This document shows positions 30,597 through 39,567 of a stretch of DNA of 56,489 nucleotides, piece after piece. The notes under the pieces are model-generated. The model was not told the DNA's origin, ran no database searches, and saw nothing but the letters and a program-made list of their open reading frames with translations. The DNA is taken from contig CAINOC010000029.1 in the NCBI GenBank assembly GCA_903851385.1, positions 1-56,489 of the forward strand. Direction: 5' to 3'. Every line of letters begins with the position of its first letter. The stretch's first letter is position 1. A program made the translations under genes and the position numbers. Origin of the DNA: an uncultured Chlorobiaceae bacterium. Its GTDB lineage: Bacteria > Bacteroidota > Chlorobiia > Chlorobiales > Chlorobiaceae.

Positions 30597-32180
30597 ATGC
30601 TGAACATCCAAGCTCCATTGCCTCAGGATCTGCCAGCCTTTTTTTTGACGTTGTGTCTGGTTCTGCTGTTTGTTCTCCTTGCTGAATTACTTACAAAAAA
30701 ATTCAGTATCAGCAGTCTGGTGGTCAGAAAAATTATTCATTTCTGCCTGGGTGTAGTTGTTTTTTTTGTGCCATCCTATTTTCAATCCAGCTTTTATCCA
30801 GCGCTTACCGCACTTGTTTTTTTGCTTTTCAACGCGCTTAATATCCGGTTCAAATGGTTTGGCTCTTTGCTTGCTCTTTCCGAAGACAATAATCTTCAGT
30901 CACCGGCAGTAAAAAGTTATGGCTCACTTTTTTTCCCGCTTATTTTTCTGCTTCAGATTCTTTTTCTGTGGGAGTCCCATAAGTGGATACTGCAGACCTC
31001 CATGCTTGTCATGGGCGTCAGTGACTCGCTTGCTGCTCTTGTGGGAAGCTCGGTCGGCAAAAAACATATTGAGCATCTAACGAAAAACCCTAAAACTGTT
31101 GAGGGTTCTTTGACCATGTTTTTCAGCAGCTTTATTCTGCTGAGCGCTACTCTCATGCTGTTCAGCAAAGATTTCACCGGAGGGCTGACCGGCAAGTCGT
31201 TATTAATGCTTGTAGCTCTTGCACTTCTTCTTGCGGTTGTCTCAACTGCTGTCGAAGCTCTTTTATCGCACGGTCTCGACAATTTTTTTATTCCCCTGTC
31301 GATTGCTTATGCTCTCTATGTTCTTGAAATGAACCATACTATTCTTCTTGAGCGCTTTCTCCTCGGAGGACTATTTGCTTTTCTTCTTGCAGTTTTTTCC
31401 ATCAAAGTAAAGTTTCTTAATAACAGTGGCGCTACGGCGACATTTTTGCTCGGTACCACTATTTTTGGTATTGGAGGGATGGCCTGGACGGTACCGCTTT
31501 TGACTTTTTATCTTTTGTCGTCAGTCTTGTCGAAGCTCGGCAAAAAACGTAAGGCGAAATTTGATCTTGTTTTTGAAAAAGGCTCACAGCGCGATGCTGG
31601 TCAGGTTTATGCCAACGGCGGCATTGCATGGATTTTAATGGTTATTTTTTCACTCACCAATAACCCGGCTGTTTTTTTTGCCTACCTCGGAACGCTTGCT
31701 GCAGTGCAGGCCGATACCTGGGCTACAGAGATTGGTACCATGTGGCCAAATCCAAAAGCCTGGCTGGTGACTTCCTTCAAGCAGGTGCCTGTCGGAACAT
31801 CTGGAGGTGTTTCAGTGCCGGGGACTTCCGGAGCATTCCTTGGTTCGCTTTTTATATGTGCAAGCGCAATGCTTGTTAATGTCAAATGGCTCTCTGATTT
31901 TGGAATACTCCAATCGTTTCTTCTCATAGGCTTTTCCGGACTTCTGGCCAGTTTGGTTGACAGCTTTTTCGGTGCAACCGTTCAGGCTCAGTATTTTGAC
32001 CCGATCCGCGAAAAAGTAACCGAAAGGACCCATAGCATTACAGAGGATGGCTTACTTGTTGAAAACCGGCTTATAAAAGGAACACCCTTTGTTAATAACG
32101 ATCTCGTCAATACGCTTTGTGCGCTTTCTGGTTCTGCATTGGCGTATATGGTCATTGAGAATGTGCATTTGTTTCATTGA
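30597..32180 (+). CDS. Fused phytol-kinase-like and DUF92 (VTE6-like) membrane protein
   Basis: A 527-residue polytopic membrane protein, starting at the ATG at 30597 (the frame opens at 30486). Residues 1-250 match the CTP-dependent dolichol/phytol kinase fold: RKIIHFCLGVVVFF near 44, MGVSDSLAALVGSSVGKKH (139-157), TVEGSLTMF and HGLDNFFIPLS. Residues 255-527 are a DUF92/TMEM19 domain: NSGATATFLLGTTIFGIGG, QRDAGQVYANGG, DTWATEIG and VPVGTSGGVSVPGTSG. In plants these are VTE5 (phytol kinase) and VTE6 (phytyl-phosphate kinase). The fusion would turn a free isoprenoid alcohol into its diphosphate, perhaps for bacteriochlorophyll or quinone synthesis. Confidence 0.75.
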   Translation: MLNIQAPLPQDLPAFFLTLCLVLLFVLLAELLTKKFSISSLVVRKIIHFCLGVVVFFVPSYFQSSFYPALTALVFLLFNALNIRFKWFGSLLALSEDNNLQSPAVKSYGSLFFPLIFLLQILFLWESHKWILQTSMLVMGVSDSLAALVGSSVGKKHIEHLTKNPKTVEGSLTMFFSSFILLSATLMLFSKDFTGGLTGKSLLMLVALALLLAVVSTAVEALLSHGLDNFFIPLSIAYALYVLEMNHTILLERFLLGGLFAFLLAVFSIKVKFLNNSGATATFLLGTTIFGIGGMAWTVPLLTFYLLSSVLSKLGKKRKAKFDLVFEKGSQRDAGQVYANGGIAWILMVIFSLTNNPAVFFAYLGTLAAVQADTWATEIGTMWPNPKAWLVTSFKQVPVGTSGGVSVPGTSGAFLGSLFICASAMLVNVKWLSDFGILQSFLLIGFSGLLASLVDSFFGATVQAQYFDPIREKVTERTHSITEDGLLVENRLIKGTPFVNNDLVNTLCALSGSALAYMVIENVHLFH

Positions 32181-32201
32181 ACTTTAATTATTTCTATCGA
32201 T

Positions 32202-32861
32202 ATGGTTGATTCTTATCTCGGAATTTTTGGCCTGCTTTCTGATGCTGGACCTGTGGTATTATTTGTGCTTTCTGTACTCCTCTCATTTTCTATTGTATCA
32301 TGGGCAATCATTGCATACAAATTCACCTATGTCAGAAAATCTTTGAGTGAGTCCAGAGCTTTCCTTGACTATTTTTTCGAAATCTACAATGTTGACAAAG
32401 TGTTTGTCGAAAGTGAAAAATACAGAAAAGGCTCTCTTCCGAGGGTTTTCCGTTCTGGGTATGTCGAATATCACGCTCTCGGCGATAAGGCTGATATTCG
32501 CCAGCTCAGGGTACGCATTGCCCGTGCAGTTAACCGTGAAGCCAATGCAGAAAGCAAAAGGCTCTCCTCACTGGTTCCGTTTCTTGCAACAGTAGGCAAT
32601 ACAGCTCCGTTTATTGGTCTTTTTGGAACCGTATGGGGTATCATGACCTCATTTCATAACATTGGCAAGGCCCAGTCGTCCTCTCTTGCAGCTGTAGCTC
32701 CAGGTATTTCAGAGGCTCTGATCGCTACTGCGGCAGGTCTTGCTGCTGCTATTCCCGCAGTAATGGCCTATAATTATTTTACCCATCAGATCGGCATTAT
32801 TGAGCGCGATCTTGAGGAGTTCTCTCCGGAATTTGTTGCCGCATTCATTAACGAACCATAG
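32202..32861 (+). CDS. tolQ: TolQ/ExbB proton-channel subunit
   Basis: A 219-residue inner-membrane protein of the MotA/TolQ/ExbB family. The first helix is at about 17-40. The conserved block LATVGNTAPFIGLFGTVWGIMTSF (about residues 128-151) and ATAAGLAAAIPAVMAYN form the paired helices that line the proton path. It is followed by tolR 13 bases later and by tolA. The tolQRA order and a cpoB gene nearby favour Tol over ExbB. It powers outer-membrane constriction at division through TolA. Confidence 0.88.
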   Translation: MVDSYLGIFGLLSDAGPVVLFVLSVLLSFSIVSWAIIAYKFTYVRKSLSESRAFLDYFFEIYNVDKVFVESEKYRKGSLPRVFRSGYVEYHALGDKADIRQLRVRIARAVNREANAESKRLSSLVPFLATVGNTAPFIGLFGTVWGIMTSFHNIGKAQSSSLAAVAPGISEALIATAAGLAAAIPAVMAYNYFTHQIGIIERDLEEFSPEFVAAFINEP

Positions 32862-32874
32862 GTACCCCCAGGAT

Positions 32875-33297
32875 ATGATAACTTCAGGTAAAGGCAGGTT
32901 GATGAGTGATATCAATGTAACACCCTTCGTTGATGTCATGCTTGTGCTGCTGATTATTTTTATGGTAACCGCTCCCATGATGACAAATGGCGTAAAGGTT
33001 GATACGCCGCAGACTACCCTTCAACAGATGGATATAGATGAGAAAGCTCTTGTCATCAGCATAGACGCTTCTCGTCGCGTTTTTATTAATCAATATCAAT
33101 TGAATGCCTCTGAGGTACGCCAGAAGTTACCGACAATACTGGATGTAAAGCATACCGGTGACGTCTATCTTAAAGCCGACAAATCTCTTCCTTACGGGCT
33201 GGTCATGGATGTTATGGCTCAGATCAAGGATGCAGGGATTGAGCATATTGGTATGGTGACTGAACCGGTACCGGTAAAGAAGGCAGGCAGGAAATAA
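32875..33297 (+). CDS. tolR: TolR/ExbD subunit
   Basis: A 140-residue protein starting at the ATG at 32875. The frame opens earlier inside tolQ but loses homology-like character. One helix carries the proton-relay Asp: SDINVTPFVDVMLVLLIIFMV. The periplasmic domain ends with SLPYGLVMDVMAQIKDAG, typical of TolR/ExbD. It is tightly placed between tolQ and tolA and presumably cotranscribed. Length normal. Confidence 0.9.
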   Translation: MITSGKGRLMSDINVTPFVDVMLVLLIIFMVTAPMMTNGVKVDTPQTTLQQMDIDEKALVISIDASRRVFINQYQLNASEVRQKLPTILDVKHTGDVYLKADKSLPYGLVMDVMAQIKDAGIEHIGMVTEPVPVKKAGRK

Positions 33298-33306
33298 GTG
33301 GGGAGT

Positions 33307-34278
33307 ATGGAAAAAGGTCAGAAGCGTATTGATGCTGAAAAAAACTTTTCACTTTGGCTTGTTGCGGCAGCACTCATGCATGCCGTTGTGATTTTTCTGG
33401 CAATATATCTCCAGATATTGGATGCAAACCGGATTGTTAAGCCGAAAATTGTAAGTGTCAGTATTGTGTCGCTTCCCGGTTCAGGTGGATCGTTCGAAGT
33501 TTCTGCAAAGGGTGGCCGAGAGTCCGCTCCCGCTCCCGAAGCCCCGCATCCGGCCGGGAGCAAGAAAAGTGTTGGTGTTAAGGAGGCGCTCCCCGAATTG
33601 GCTCCTGTTACTCCAAAGAAAGAAGCGAAACCCGTTACTCCAAAGAAAGAAACTAAACCGGTTAAGATTAAGGAAAAGGTTCCAGAAGCAGCACCGGCTC
33701 CCCCAAAGAAAGTTGCGGTCGCACCTTTGCCGGCAAAAGCAAAGCCTAAAGCTGTTGATAAGCCTGCTGATATCACCAAAACACTTGAGCGTCTCAAGCA
33801 AAATGTCGACAAAAAAATGGCCTCATCGCCATCGACCTCTGCCGGCAGTTTAAACAATGCACTTGCCCGGCTTCAGCAGAAGGTACAATCGGAGGGACAC
33901 CCGGTATCAACAGGCTCAGGAAGTGGAAAAGGCAGTTCATCTGGTGGCCGGAGTGGTGCAGGAAAAGGGTATGGAGGGGGAGGTCCATCCGCCCCGTACC
34001 AGGCAGAAATCGCTTCAATTATTATGCAGAACTGGGAATTTTCCAAGTTGCTGCTTAAAAATAGTTATGGAATGGAGGTCTATGTTCGCATTAATATTCT
34101 TGCTAACGGAACAATTAACAAGATTGTTTTTGATAAAAAAGCTTCTAGCGAATACCTCAACAATTCTGTAAAAAAAGCCCTTGAAAAATCATCTCCTCTT
34201 CCCGTTCTTCCAAAACAGGAAGGTACAGGGGATGTGTGGATTGGATTTGTATTTACTCCTGAAGGCATTGAGAAGTGA
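33307..34278 (+). CDS. tolA: TolA/TonB-like energy transducer
   Basis: A 323-residue protein. A GTG at 33298 is possible, but the ATG at 33307 has GGGGAG just upstream. There is one N-terminal helix (about residues 15-36). A long Pro/Lys/Ala-rich periplasmic spacer (80-170) contains two copies of VTPKKE. A Gly/Ser-rich hinge (about 205-230) precedes a C-terminal TonB/TolA domain (MEVYVRINILANGTINKIVF). It links TolQR at the inner membrane to outer-membrane partners. The C-terminal domain resembles TonB_C, so a TonB role cannot be excluded. Confidence 0.82.
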   Translation: MEKGQKRIDAEKNFSLWLVAAALMHAVVIFLAIYLQILDANRIVKPKIVSVSIVSLPGSGGSFEVSAKGGRESAPAPEAPHPAGSKKSVGVKEALPELAPVTPKKEAKPVTPKKETKPVKIKEKVPEAAPAPPKKVAVAPLPAKAKPKAVDKPADITKTLERLKQNVDKKMASSPSTSAGSLNNALARLQQKVQSEGHPVSTGSGSGKGSSSGGRSGAGKGYGGGGPSAPYQAEIASIIMQNWEFSKLLLKNSYGMEVYVRINILANGTINKIVFDKKASSEYLNNSVKKALEKSSPLPVLPKQEGTGDVWIGFVFTPEGIEK

Positions 34279-34391
34279 CCATGGTTGACCATCTGGAGTG
34301 CAGTAACCTCAGGTATCATGGTCTCCTATAGGCAAATAATTTGCATCTTCTACATGGGAAAATAGAGGTGAAAACAATATATTTTGCACAT

Positions 34392-34499
34392 ATGACGCAA
34401 CACCCCATAAAGGGTCGGGCTGCAAGCGCAAAAGAATATATCGTCAGGCTTGGTGTGGCCTTATCCCGTCTCGAATCAGTCAGTTTTGGTTCAGAGTGA
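34392..34499 (+). pseudogene. Relic of Pal (OmpA-like domain)
   Basis: A 35-residue frame containing KGRAASAKEYIVRLGVALSR and ending VSFGSE then stop. This fits the last helix-strand part of the OmpA/Pal peptidoglycan-binding domain (typically RRAxAAKxYLVxLGVxxSRIxTVSYGEE). Nothing before it looks like the rest of Pal, and the final part of the domain is also missing. It sits exactly where pal is expected, between tolA and cpoB. I interpret it as what remains of a deleted pal, with tolB gone too. Confidence 0.5.
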
Positions 34500-34543
34500 T
34501 TAAAGAAATGGTATAAATATGAATACATACTCCAATATGCTTT

Positions 34544-35308
34544 ATGAATAAAAAGATTACACCTTTTCTTTTTTTGCCGTTTCTTGTTTTATCTGCCTGC
34601 GCATCAAAACAAGATCTTGTTGTTGTACAGGATGATCTGCAAAAACTGAAAACCGAATCTGCAGCCATTAAAACACAGTCTGCAGGTTCCTATTCAGATG
34701 TTCAGCAGGTTCACGATGAGATTGCTCGCCTGCAGGGCGGGATAGAAGAGGCTGCGCATAAGAACGGCCAGACATTCGGGCGCCTTGGAATGGAAGATTC
34801 TCTTCTGGTCCACAAGGCTGACGATCTTGAATCCAGACTGCAGAAAATTGAGCAGTATCTTGGCATTGACAAAAAGGAACAATCCTCATTAGTCGCGTCG
34901 AATCCGAAAGAATCCACTGAGAGTGCTAAACCCTCAGGAGTTATTGATGATGCGGCATTACTCAAAGAAGGACTGGAAAGGCTTGGAAAAAATAGTTTTG
35001 CCCCGGCGAGGGAGAGTTTCACTGCGCTTTTGAAGACCTACCCCGTATCCGCTCTTGCTGATCAGGCACAGTTTTATCTTGCCGAAAGCTACTTTGGTGA
35101 AAAATGGTATGAAAAAGCTATTCTTGAATATCAGGTAGTGATAGCTAAATATGTCAAAAGCAGCAAGCGTCCTGCAGCGCTATTCAAACAGGCAATTTCT
35201 TTTGAAAAGATAGGCGATACAGCTAATGCGAAAGCAAGGTTCAAGGCGCTTGCCAATGTGTATCCAAAAGCACCTGAAGCTGCATTGGCGCGCAAGAAAA
35301 TCCAGTAG
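34544..35308 (+). CDS. cpoB: CpoB/YbgF, Tol-Pal-associated TPR lipoprotein
   Basis: A 254-residue exported protein. The N-terminal signal ends in a lipobox-like LSAC (residue 19), suggesting a lipoprotein. Residues about 25-100 form a coiled coil (Lys/Glu/Gln-rich). The C-terminal 120 residues are TPR-like repeats (ALLKEGLERLGKNSFAPARESF, DQAQFYLAESYFGEKWYEKAI, PAALFKQAISFEKIGD), as in YbgF/CpoB. E. coli CpoB coordinates peptidoglycan synthesis and outer-membrane constriction. It follows tolQRA but with 265 bases in between that contain only the Pal relic. Confidence 0.82.
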   Translation: MNKKITPFLFLPFLVLSACASKQDLVVVQDDLQKLKTESAAIKTQSAGSYSDVQQVHDEIARLQGGIEEAAHKNGQTFGRLGMEDSLLVHKADDLESRLQKIEQYLGIDKKEQSSLVASNPKESTESAKPSGVIDDAALLKEGLERLGKNSFAPARESFTALLKTYPVSALADQAQFYLAESYFGEKWYEKAILEYQVVIAKYVKSSKRPAALFKQAISFEKIGDTANAKARFKALANVYPKAPEAALARKKIQ

Positions 35309-35340
35309 TACCGATCACTCTGAAGAAATCAGTAGAATAC

Positions 35341-35369
35341 AAAAAGCCCTAGTTATTCCGGGGCTTTTT
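35341..35369 (+). terminator. Terminator of the tol-cpoB unit
   Basis: AAAAAGCCC (35341-35349) pairs with GGGCTTTTT (35361-35369). It lies 32 bases beyond the cpoB stop and ends in a T tract. It may work in both directions, but on the minus strand the nearest gene (35421-35855) ends 50 bases away, so it may serve that gene too. Confidence 0.85.
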
Positions 35370-35420
35370 GTATTACAGGAGGTGACGTGTTATCACGAAA
35401 AAAGCGAAAACTGATCGCGC

Positions 35421-35855
35421 TTACTTGAAAAACTCATTAAGGGTATAGGTGCGGCGATCAATTTCAACACAAAGTTTTTGCTGGAGAGAATCATAAAAGA
35501 CAGGAATATCCCTCATGGTCCACTTTATCCCCCGGTTGTCAAAGTCGATGACGTAACGGTTTTCATTGTCAATAACTTTTTTCTTCAGGTCAATACCGAT
35601 ATCCGGCTGAGTAGTCAACACAAAAAGCTCGATTTCGCCGCTTATGACCTCATTGATGATCTCCTTTGTAGGCGATAGCTTTCTGCGTCCGGAAGCCGGG
35701 CTGATCTCAATTTGAAGGTTGTCTCTGTTATCTCTTTTCGCAGAGGTTATAAAGTATTTTGCTGCTTTATGAACCGCATTGCCTGACCATGGCCCTGATG
35801 TACTGACTCTGACCTGATTTGTGCCGGTGTTAGGACGGCTGAGCTGAGGTTGCAT
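35421..35855 (-). CDS. Hypothetical protein
   Basis: A 144-residue protein starting at MQPQLSRPN (35855). The frame is open to 35945, but the extra N-terminal part overlaps the dnaK terminator, which argues against it. It has basic and acidic stretches such as [32 protein letters not shown] and a C-terminal [16 protein letters not shown], as seen in short pieces. There is no signal peptide, membrane helix or known motif. I do not recognise a family. It could be a lineage-specific gene. Confidence 0.5.
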   Translation of the reverse strand: MQPQLSRPNTGTNQVRVSTSGPWSGNAVHKAAKYFITSAKRDNRDNLQIEISPASGRRKLSPTKEIINEVISGEIELFVLTTQPDIGIDLKKKVIDNENRYVIDFDNRGIKWTMRDIPVFYDSLQQKLCVEIDRRTYTLNEFFK

Positions 35856-35940
35856 TGTTTGCACGGTTAAAATTTGCAAAAATAACACACTCCGGTGTTT
35901 TACCTTTCTTTGATGATAAATTAGCAAAACAAGGTTAAAT

Positions 35941-35971
35941 AACAAAGGGATTCATAATGAATCCCTTTGTT
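35941..35971 (-). terminator. dnaK terminator
   Basis: A perfect 14-pair stem (35941-35954 with 35958-35971) with a three-base loop. It lies 28 bases beyond the dnaK stop and is followed by TTATTT on the minus strand. Confidence 0.75.
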
Positions 35972-35998
35972 AAAGAACAATATTACCGCTGTATCCGA

Positions 35999-37921
35999 TT
36001 ACTTCTTGCTGTCGTCGATTACTTCAAACTCAGCATTTTCAACTTCACCGTTTCCACTGCCCGCTCCGTTCTTTTCCTTACCGCCACTGTGAGCCTCCGG
36101 TTCACCCTGTGCTGATTCAGCGCTTTGTGACTCATAGAGTTTGGATGCAATCTCTCCCCACTCCTTGTTGAGTTCCTCCATGGCAGACTTGATTGACTCG
36201 ATGGTACCGTTCTTATAGGCCTCCTTAAGCTTTTCCAGTGTGCCTTCCAGAGTGGAGCGCTTGTCAGCAGGTATTTTGTCGCCAAGCTCTTTCAACTGCT
36301 TTTCTGTACTGAAAATGAGTCCGTCTGCAATGTTTTTCGTATCGACCTCTTCCTTGCGTTTCTGATCTTCCGCAGCATGATCCTTAGCATCTTCTTTCAT
36401 TTTATTGATCTCAGCATCACTGAGTTTGCTGCTTGATTCGATTTTTATGCTCTGTTCCTTTCCAGTTGCCTTATCCTTGGCCGAAACATTCAGAATACCG
36501 TTCGAATCGATATCAAAGGCAACTTCGATCTGCGGAAGGCCTCTTGGAGAAGGAGGTATATCACCTAAATGAAAACGTCCAAGTGTTTTGTTATCGGTTG
36601 CCATTGGGCGTTCTCCCTGCAGGACGTGAACTTCAACCGAGGTCTGGTTGTCACCCGCAGTTGAAAAAATCTCCTGCTTTTTTGTCGGAATCGTGGTGTT
36701 CGCTTCAATAAGCTTCGTCATAACCCCACCAAGAGTTTCGATTCCGAGTGAAAGGGGAGTAACATCAAGAAGCAGAACATCAGTAACATCTCCCTTAAGA
36801 ACACCACCCTGGATAGCTGCACCGATAGCAACAACTTCATCCGGATTGACGCTTTTGTTCGGTTCCTTTCCAAAGAAATCCTTGACCAGCGCCTGTACTT
36901 TCGGAATACGGGTTGAGCCGCCCACAAGCACAACTTCATCGATCTCTTTCATTTCAACCTTTGAATTCTTGATGGCACGTCGGCAAGGGTCAAGAATCTT
37001 GTCGAACAGGTCTGAACACAATGCCTCAAATTTTGCACGTGTCAGATTGATCACCAAGTGCTTCGGACCTTCCTGGGTTGCTGTAATAAATGGAAGGTTG
37101 ATTTCTGTGTCAGTCCTTGAAGAGAGTTCAATTTTCGCTTTTTCAGCAGCTTCTTTAAGGCGCTGTAACGTAATCGCATCCTTACGGAGATCTATGCCTT
37201 CCTGTTTTTTAAACTCTTCAGCGATATAATCGATAATTTTCTGGTCAAAGTCATCGCCGCCAAGGTGTGTGTCGCCATCAGTGGATTTAACTTCAAAAAC
37301 ACCATCACCAAGTTCAAGAATTGATATATCAAACGTTCCGCCGCCAAGGTCAAAAACCGCCACTTTCTCACTCTCCTGTTTTCTGTCAAGTCCATAGGCC
37401 AGAGCCGCAGCAGTAGGTTCATTGATAATTCGTTTCACATCAAGACCAGCAATTCGTCCTGCATCTTTTGTCGCCTGTCTCTGGGCATCATTGAAATATG
37501 CCGGTACAGTGATAACTGCTTCGGTAACTTTTTCACCAAGAAAATCTTCCGCAGTCTGCTTCATTTTCTGCAAGATCATTGCTGAAATTTCCTGTGGCGA
37601 GTATACTTTATCATTTATTTTTACACGAGCCTCGCCATTTTCATTGATGATTTCATATGGCGCAAACTTCTTTTCATTTGTGACCTCCTCATATTTGCGT
37701 CCCATGAAGCGTTTAATTGAAAAAATCGTATTCTTGGGGTTTGTGATAGCCTGTCTTTTTGCAGCCTGTCCTACCAAGCGATCGCCTGTTTTCGTTAATG
37801 CTATAATAGACGGTGTTGTACGGTTACCTTCAGAATTTTCAATAACCGATGGCTGCGATCCCTGCATGACTGCAACACAGGAGTTCGTTGTGCCAAGATC
37901 GATGCCGATAATTTTTCCCAT
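35999..37921 (-). CDS. dnaK: Hsp70 chaperone DnaK
   Basis: A 640-residue Hsp70. The start at 37921 gives [19 protein letters not shown]; the frame is open 17 codons further. The ATPase domain motifs [30 protein letters not shown] and [12 protein letters not shown] are intact. The substrate domain contains the hydrophobic linker [19 protein letters not shown]. The lid ends with an acidic tail [15 protein letters not shown]. It lies 81 bases downstream of hsp20 on the same strand. grpE and dnaJ are not nearby. Confidence 0.96.
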   Translation of the reverse strand: MGKIIGIDLGTTNSCVAVMQGSQPSVIENSEGNRTTPSIIALTKTGDRLVGQAAKRQAITNPKNTIFSIKRFMGRKYEEVTNEKKFAPYEIINENGEARVKINDKVYSPQEISAMILQKMKQTAEDFLGEKVTEAVITVPAYFNDAQRQATKDAGRIAGLDVKRIINEPTAAALAYGLDRKQESEKVAVFDLGGGTFDISILELGDGVFEVKSTDGDTHLGGDDFDQKIIDYIAEEFKKQEGIDLRKDAITLQRLKEAAEKAKIELSSRTDTEINLPFITATQEGPKHLVINLTRAKFEALCSDLFDKILDPCRRAIKNSKVEMKEIDEVVLVGGSTRIPKVQALVKDFFGKEPNKSVNPDEVVAIGAAIQGGVLKGDVTDVLLLDVTPLSLGIETLGGVMTKLIEANTTIPTKKQEIFSTAGDNQTSVEVHVLQGERPMATDNKTLGRFHLGDIPPSPRGLPQIEVAFDIDSNGILNVSAKDKATGKEQSIKIESSSKLSDAEINKMKEDAKDHAAEDQKRKEEVDTKNIADGLIFSTEKQLKELGDKIPADKRSTLEGTLEKLKEAYKNGTIESIKSAMEELNKEWGEIASKLYESQSAESAQGEPEAHSGGKEKNGAGSGNGEVENAEFEVIDDSKK

Positions 37922-38002
37922 AAGAGTAATTCCTTTTTTTAGATAGTGATATATAAAGAACCGGACTCGCATCGTATGCCGCTGAGTCTGGATTGTATCA
38001 TG

Positions 38003-38401
38003 TTAATTGATCGAAATTTCCTTTGCTTTTTTTGTTATCTGAGCTTTTGGCAAGGTTACATGAAGTATTCCATTGTCAAGCCCTGCATTAATGTTCTCCT
38101 GATCAATACTCTCACCAAGATTAAATTTTCTCTGAAGGCAACCATAGGTTCTTTCAATACGCAGGTAACCTTTTTTGTTCTCTTCACTGGACTGCTTTCT
38201 CTCTGCTTTTATGGTCAGCACATCGTCCTCAATATTGAGAACGATCTCATCTTTGGCTAAACCCGGCAACTCAGCATCAATATGAAACCCGCTCTCATCT
38301 TCCGATATATCAACATTAAAAGCCGGCATTGCAGATGTTTTGGCACTTGAACGGATATCATCAAACAGCCTCATTGGGTCTTTAGATAACTTTACGATCA
38401 T
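38003..38401 (-). CDS. Hsp20-family small heat-shock protein
   Basis: A 132-residue alpha-crystallin-domain protein. The start at 38401 is supported by AAAGGAGAAC just upstream; the longer frame lacks one. The crystallin core runs from about residue 33 ([19 protein letters not shown]) to the signature GILHVTLPK. It keeps denaturing proteins soluble for refolding by DnaK, which is encoded next. The likely sigma-54 promoter at 38475-38490 would give a leader of about 60 bases and drive both genes. Confidence 0.93.
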   Translation of the reverse strand: MIVKLSKDPMRLFDDIRSSAKTSAMPAFNVDISEDESGFHIDAELPGLAKDEIVLNIEDDVLTIKAERKQSSEENKKGYLRIERTYGCLQRKFNLGESIDQENINAGLDNGILHVTLPKAQITKKAKEISIN

Positions 38402-38474
38402 GTTGTTCTCCTTTTTAAGCTTGCTATTATTATTTGATTCATTGTAAGCGATGAACGACTTACTACCAATAATA

Positions 38475-38490
38475 TGCAAGAAGCGTGCCA
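38475..38490 (-). promoter_or_regulatory. Sigma-54 (-24/-12) promoter for hsp20-dnaK
   Basis: On the minus strand TGGCACGCTTCTTGCA matches the RpoN consensus TGGCAC-N5-TTGCA exactly. The GG and GC elements are ten bases apart. It lies about 75 bases upstream of the hsp20 start. RpoN-dependent transcription would require an enhancer-binding activator; a 14-bp palindrome is about 115 bases further upstream. Confidence 0.75.
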
Positions 38491-38594
38491 ACGCATGAAA
38501 GCAGTGATTTTTGTTCTTTTTTAGAGATATAAAAGGAAAAGTTATGATAAAAATGTCGCACTACTATTTACTGTTATGATATAATGTCATACAA

Positions 38595-38608
38595 TGTCAA
38601 TATTGACA
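38595..38608. promoter_or_regulatory. 14-bp perfect palindrome, candidate upstream activating site
   Basis: TGTCAATATTGACA is self-complementary. Its centre lies about 113 bases upstream of the -24 element, within the usual range for sigma-54 enhancer sites. It could also be an operator for the ArsR-family gene to its right, though that gene reads toward it, so its own promoter is on the other side. Confidence 0.5.
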
Positions 38609-38737
38609 GGGTATGCACAATATCGTACACTTGCTTGTGGATTATAAAGTAATTCGATGTAGAGTTGTAACGCTGAGGCAGTGAGATTCAAGCAAATTTG
38701 AATGTATTATTGCGGCGCGATAAGGTGGGGCTTTCGG

Positions 38738-39127
38738 TCAGTTGGATAGCTTGGTGTTGACGTTCTGTACCCAGCTGAGTCGCTCCTGAAGATTTTCAAC
38801 AACACTTTTTGAGCTCAGATAGCATGAATAGATAATGCTGTCATCAGCGATACGGTAATAGCATTTTAAACCCTCTTTGCGGCGGTTAACAACCCCATTT
38901 TCATGCATCAGGGCAAGATGTTTTGAAATGTTTGCCTGAGTCGCATTAACCTTCTTGACGATCTCCTGAACAGTATGCTCCCGCTCACACAGAACACGCA
39001 ATATTTTAAGTCTCATTGGCTCAGAGAGCAGCTTGAACCGGCTCGATACAGCTTCAAGCATTTCGTCAGGCATATTGAGATTCCACCTTTTAACTTCTTC
39101 TTCAGTTATGGTAACAGTCTTATTCAT
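38738..39127 (-). CDS. ArsR-family transcriptional regulator
   Basis: A 129-residue winged-helix protein starting at the ATG at 39127 (the frame is open to 39175). The ArsR-type core [21 protein letters not shown], then [22 protein letters not shown], is clear, followed by the wing [10 protein letters not shown]. There are no obvious clustered metal-ligand cysteines of the ELCVCDL kind; a lone Cys is in RVLCER. Its ligand and targets are unknown. The gene lies downstream of the ECF sigma operon on the same strand, with a 175-base gap. It could regulate itself or neighbours. Confidence 0.78.
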   Translation of the reverse strand: MNKTVTITEEEVKRWNLNMPDEMLEAVSSRFKLLSEPMRLKILRVLCEREHTVQEIVKKVNATQANISKHLALMHENGVVNRRKEGLKCYYRIADDSIIYSCYLSSKSVVENLQERLSWVQNVNTKLSN

Positions 39128-39302
39128 GAGAACCTTTTTGCGGAAGGGGTAGTAATTATAATACCCGCTTGACATTGATAATGTTTTCTTAAGTGGTTAT
39201 GTGACTATATAGCCATTAAATTATACTAATCAAACCATAAACGAATTTTATGAGAGTATCATAATGAATAAAAGAGATTGGCTATTTTGAAAGGTATGTA
39301 TC

Positions 39303-39539
39303 TCAGTGCTCTAAACTGCTCATGCTGGTTAATTCCATAATAGAATTAAACAAGCTTTGAGGAGCCTTAAACTGAACAATTTTTTCCTTGATGATCATTT
39401 TGGTTTTCTTGGCATCTTCAAACTCATCTCTGCACTCTTTGCACTCCGAGAGGTGTAATAGAAAGCCCTCTTCTTCCTTTACTCTTAGCTCACAATCCAC
39501 GGCGGCACTCATAAGTACCTGGGCTTTTTGGCAGTTCAT
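39303..39539 (-). CDS. Zinc-type anti-sigma factor (ZAS)
   Basis: A 78-residue protein of the putative zinc-finger (zf-HC2) anti-sigma kind. The key ligands are C3, H29, C33 and C36 in the pattern HxxxCxxC (LHLSECKECRDEF). It follows the ECF sigma gene by 28 bases. The small size, with no membrane helix, resembles soluble, redox-sensing RsrA-like proteins. Redox control is an inference from the ligand set. Confidence 0.85.
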   Translation of the reverse strand: MNCQKAQVLMSAAVDCELRVKEEEGFLLHLSECKECRDEFEDAKKTKMIIKEKIVQFKAPQSLFNSIMELTSMSSLEH

Positions 39540-39567
39540 AGTTTACAAATTTTTGAGCGTAATGATT

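Noticed and set aside
33318-33857. A 179-residue minus-strand frame within tolA
   Set aside because: It mirrors the low-complexity Pro/Lys spacer of tolA, and the surrounding operon supports the plus strand.
36648-37229. A 193-residue plus-strand frame within dnaK
   Set aside because: It is an antisense shadow of a highly conserved gene and shows no family features.
38492-38737. CIRCE/HrcA operator for the heat-shock genes
   Set aside because: No TTAGCACTC-N9-GAGTGCTAA element was seen; the regulatory signals that are visible are the sigma-54 site and a different palindrome.
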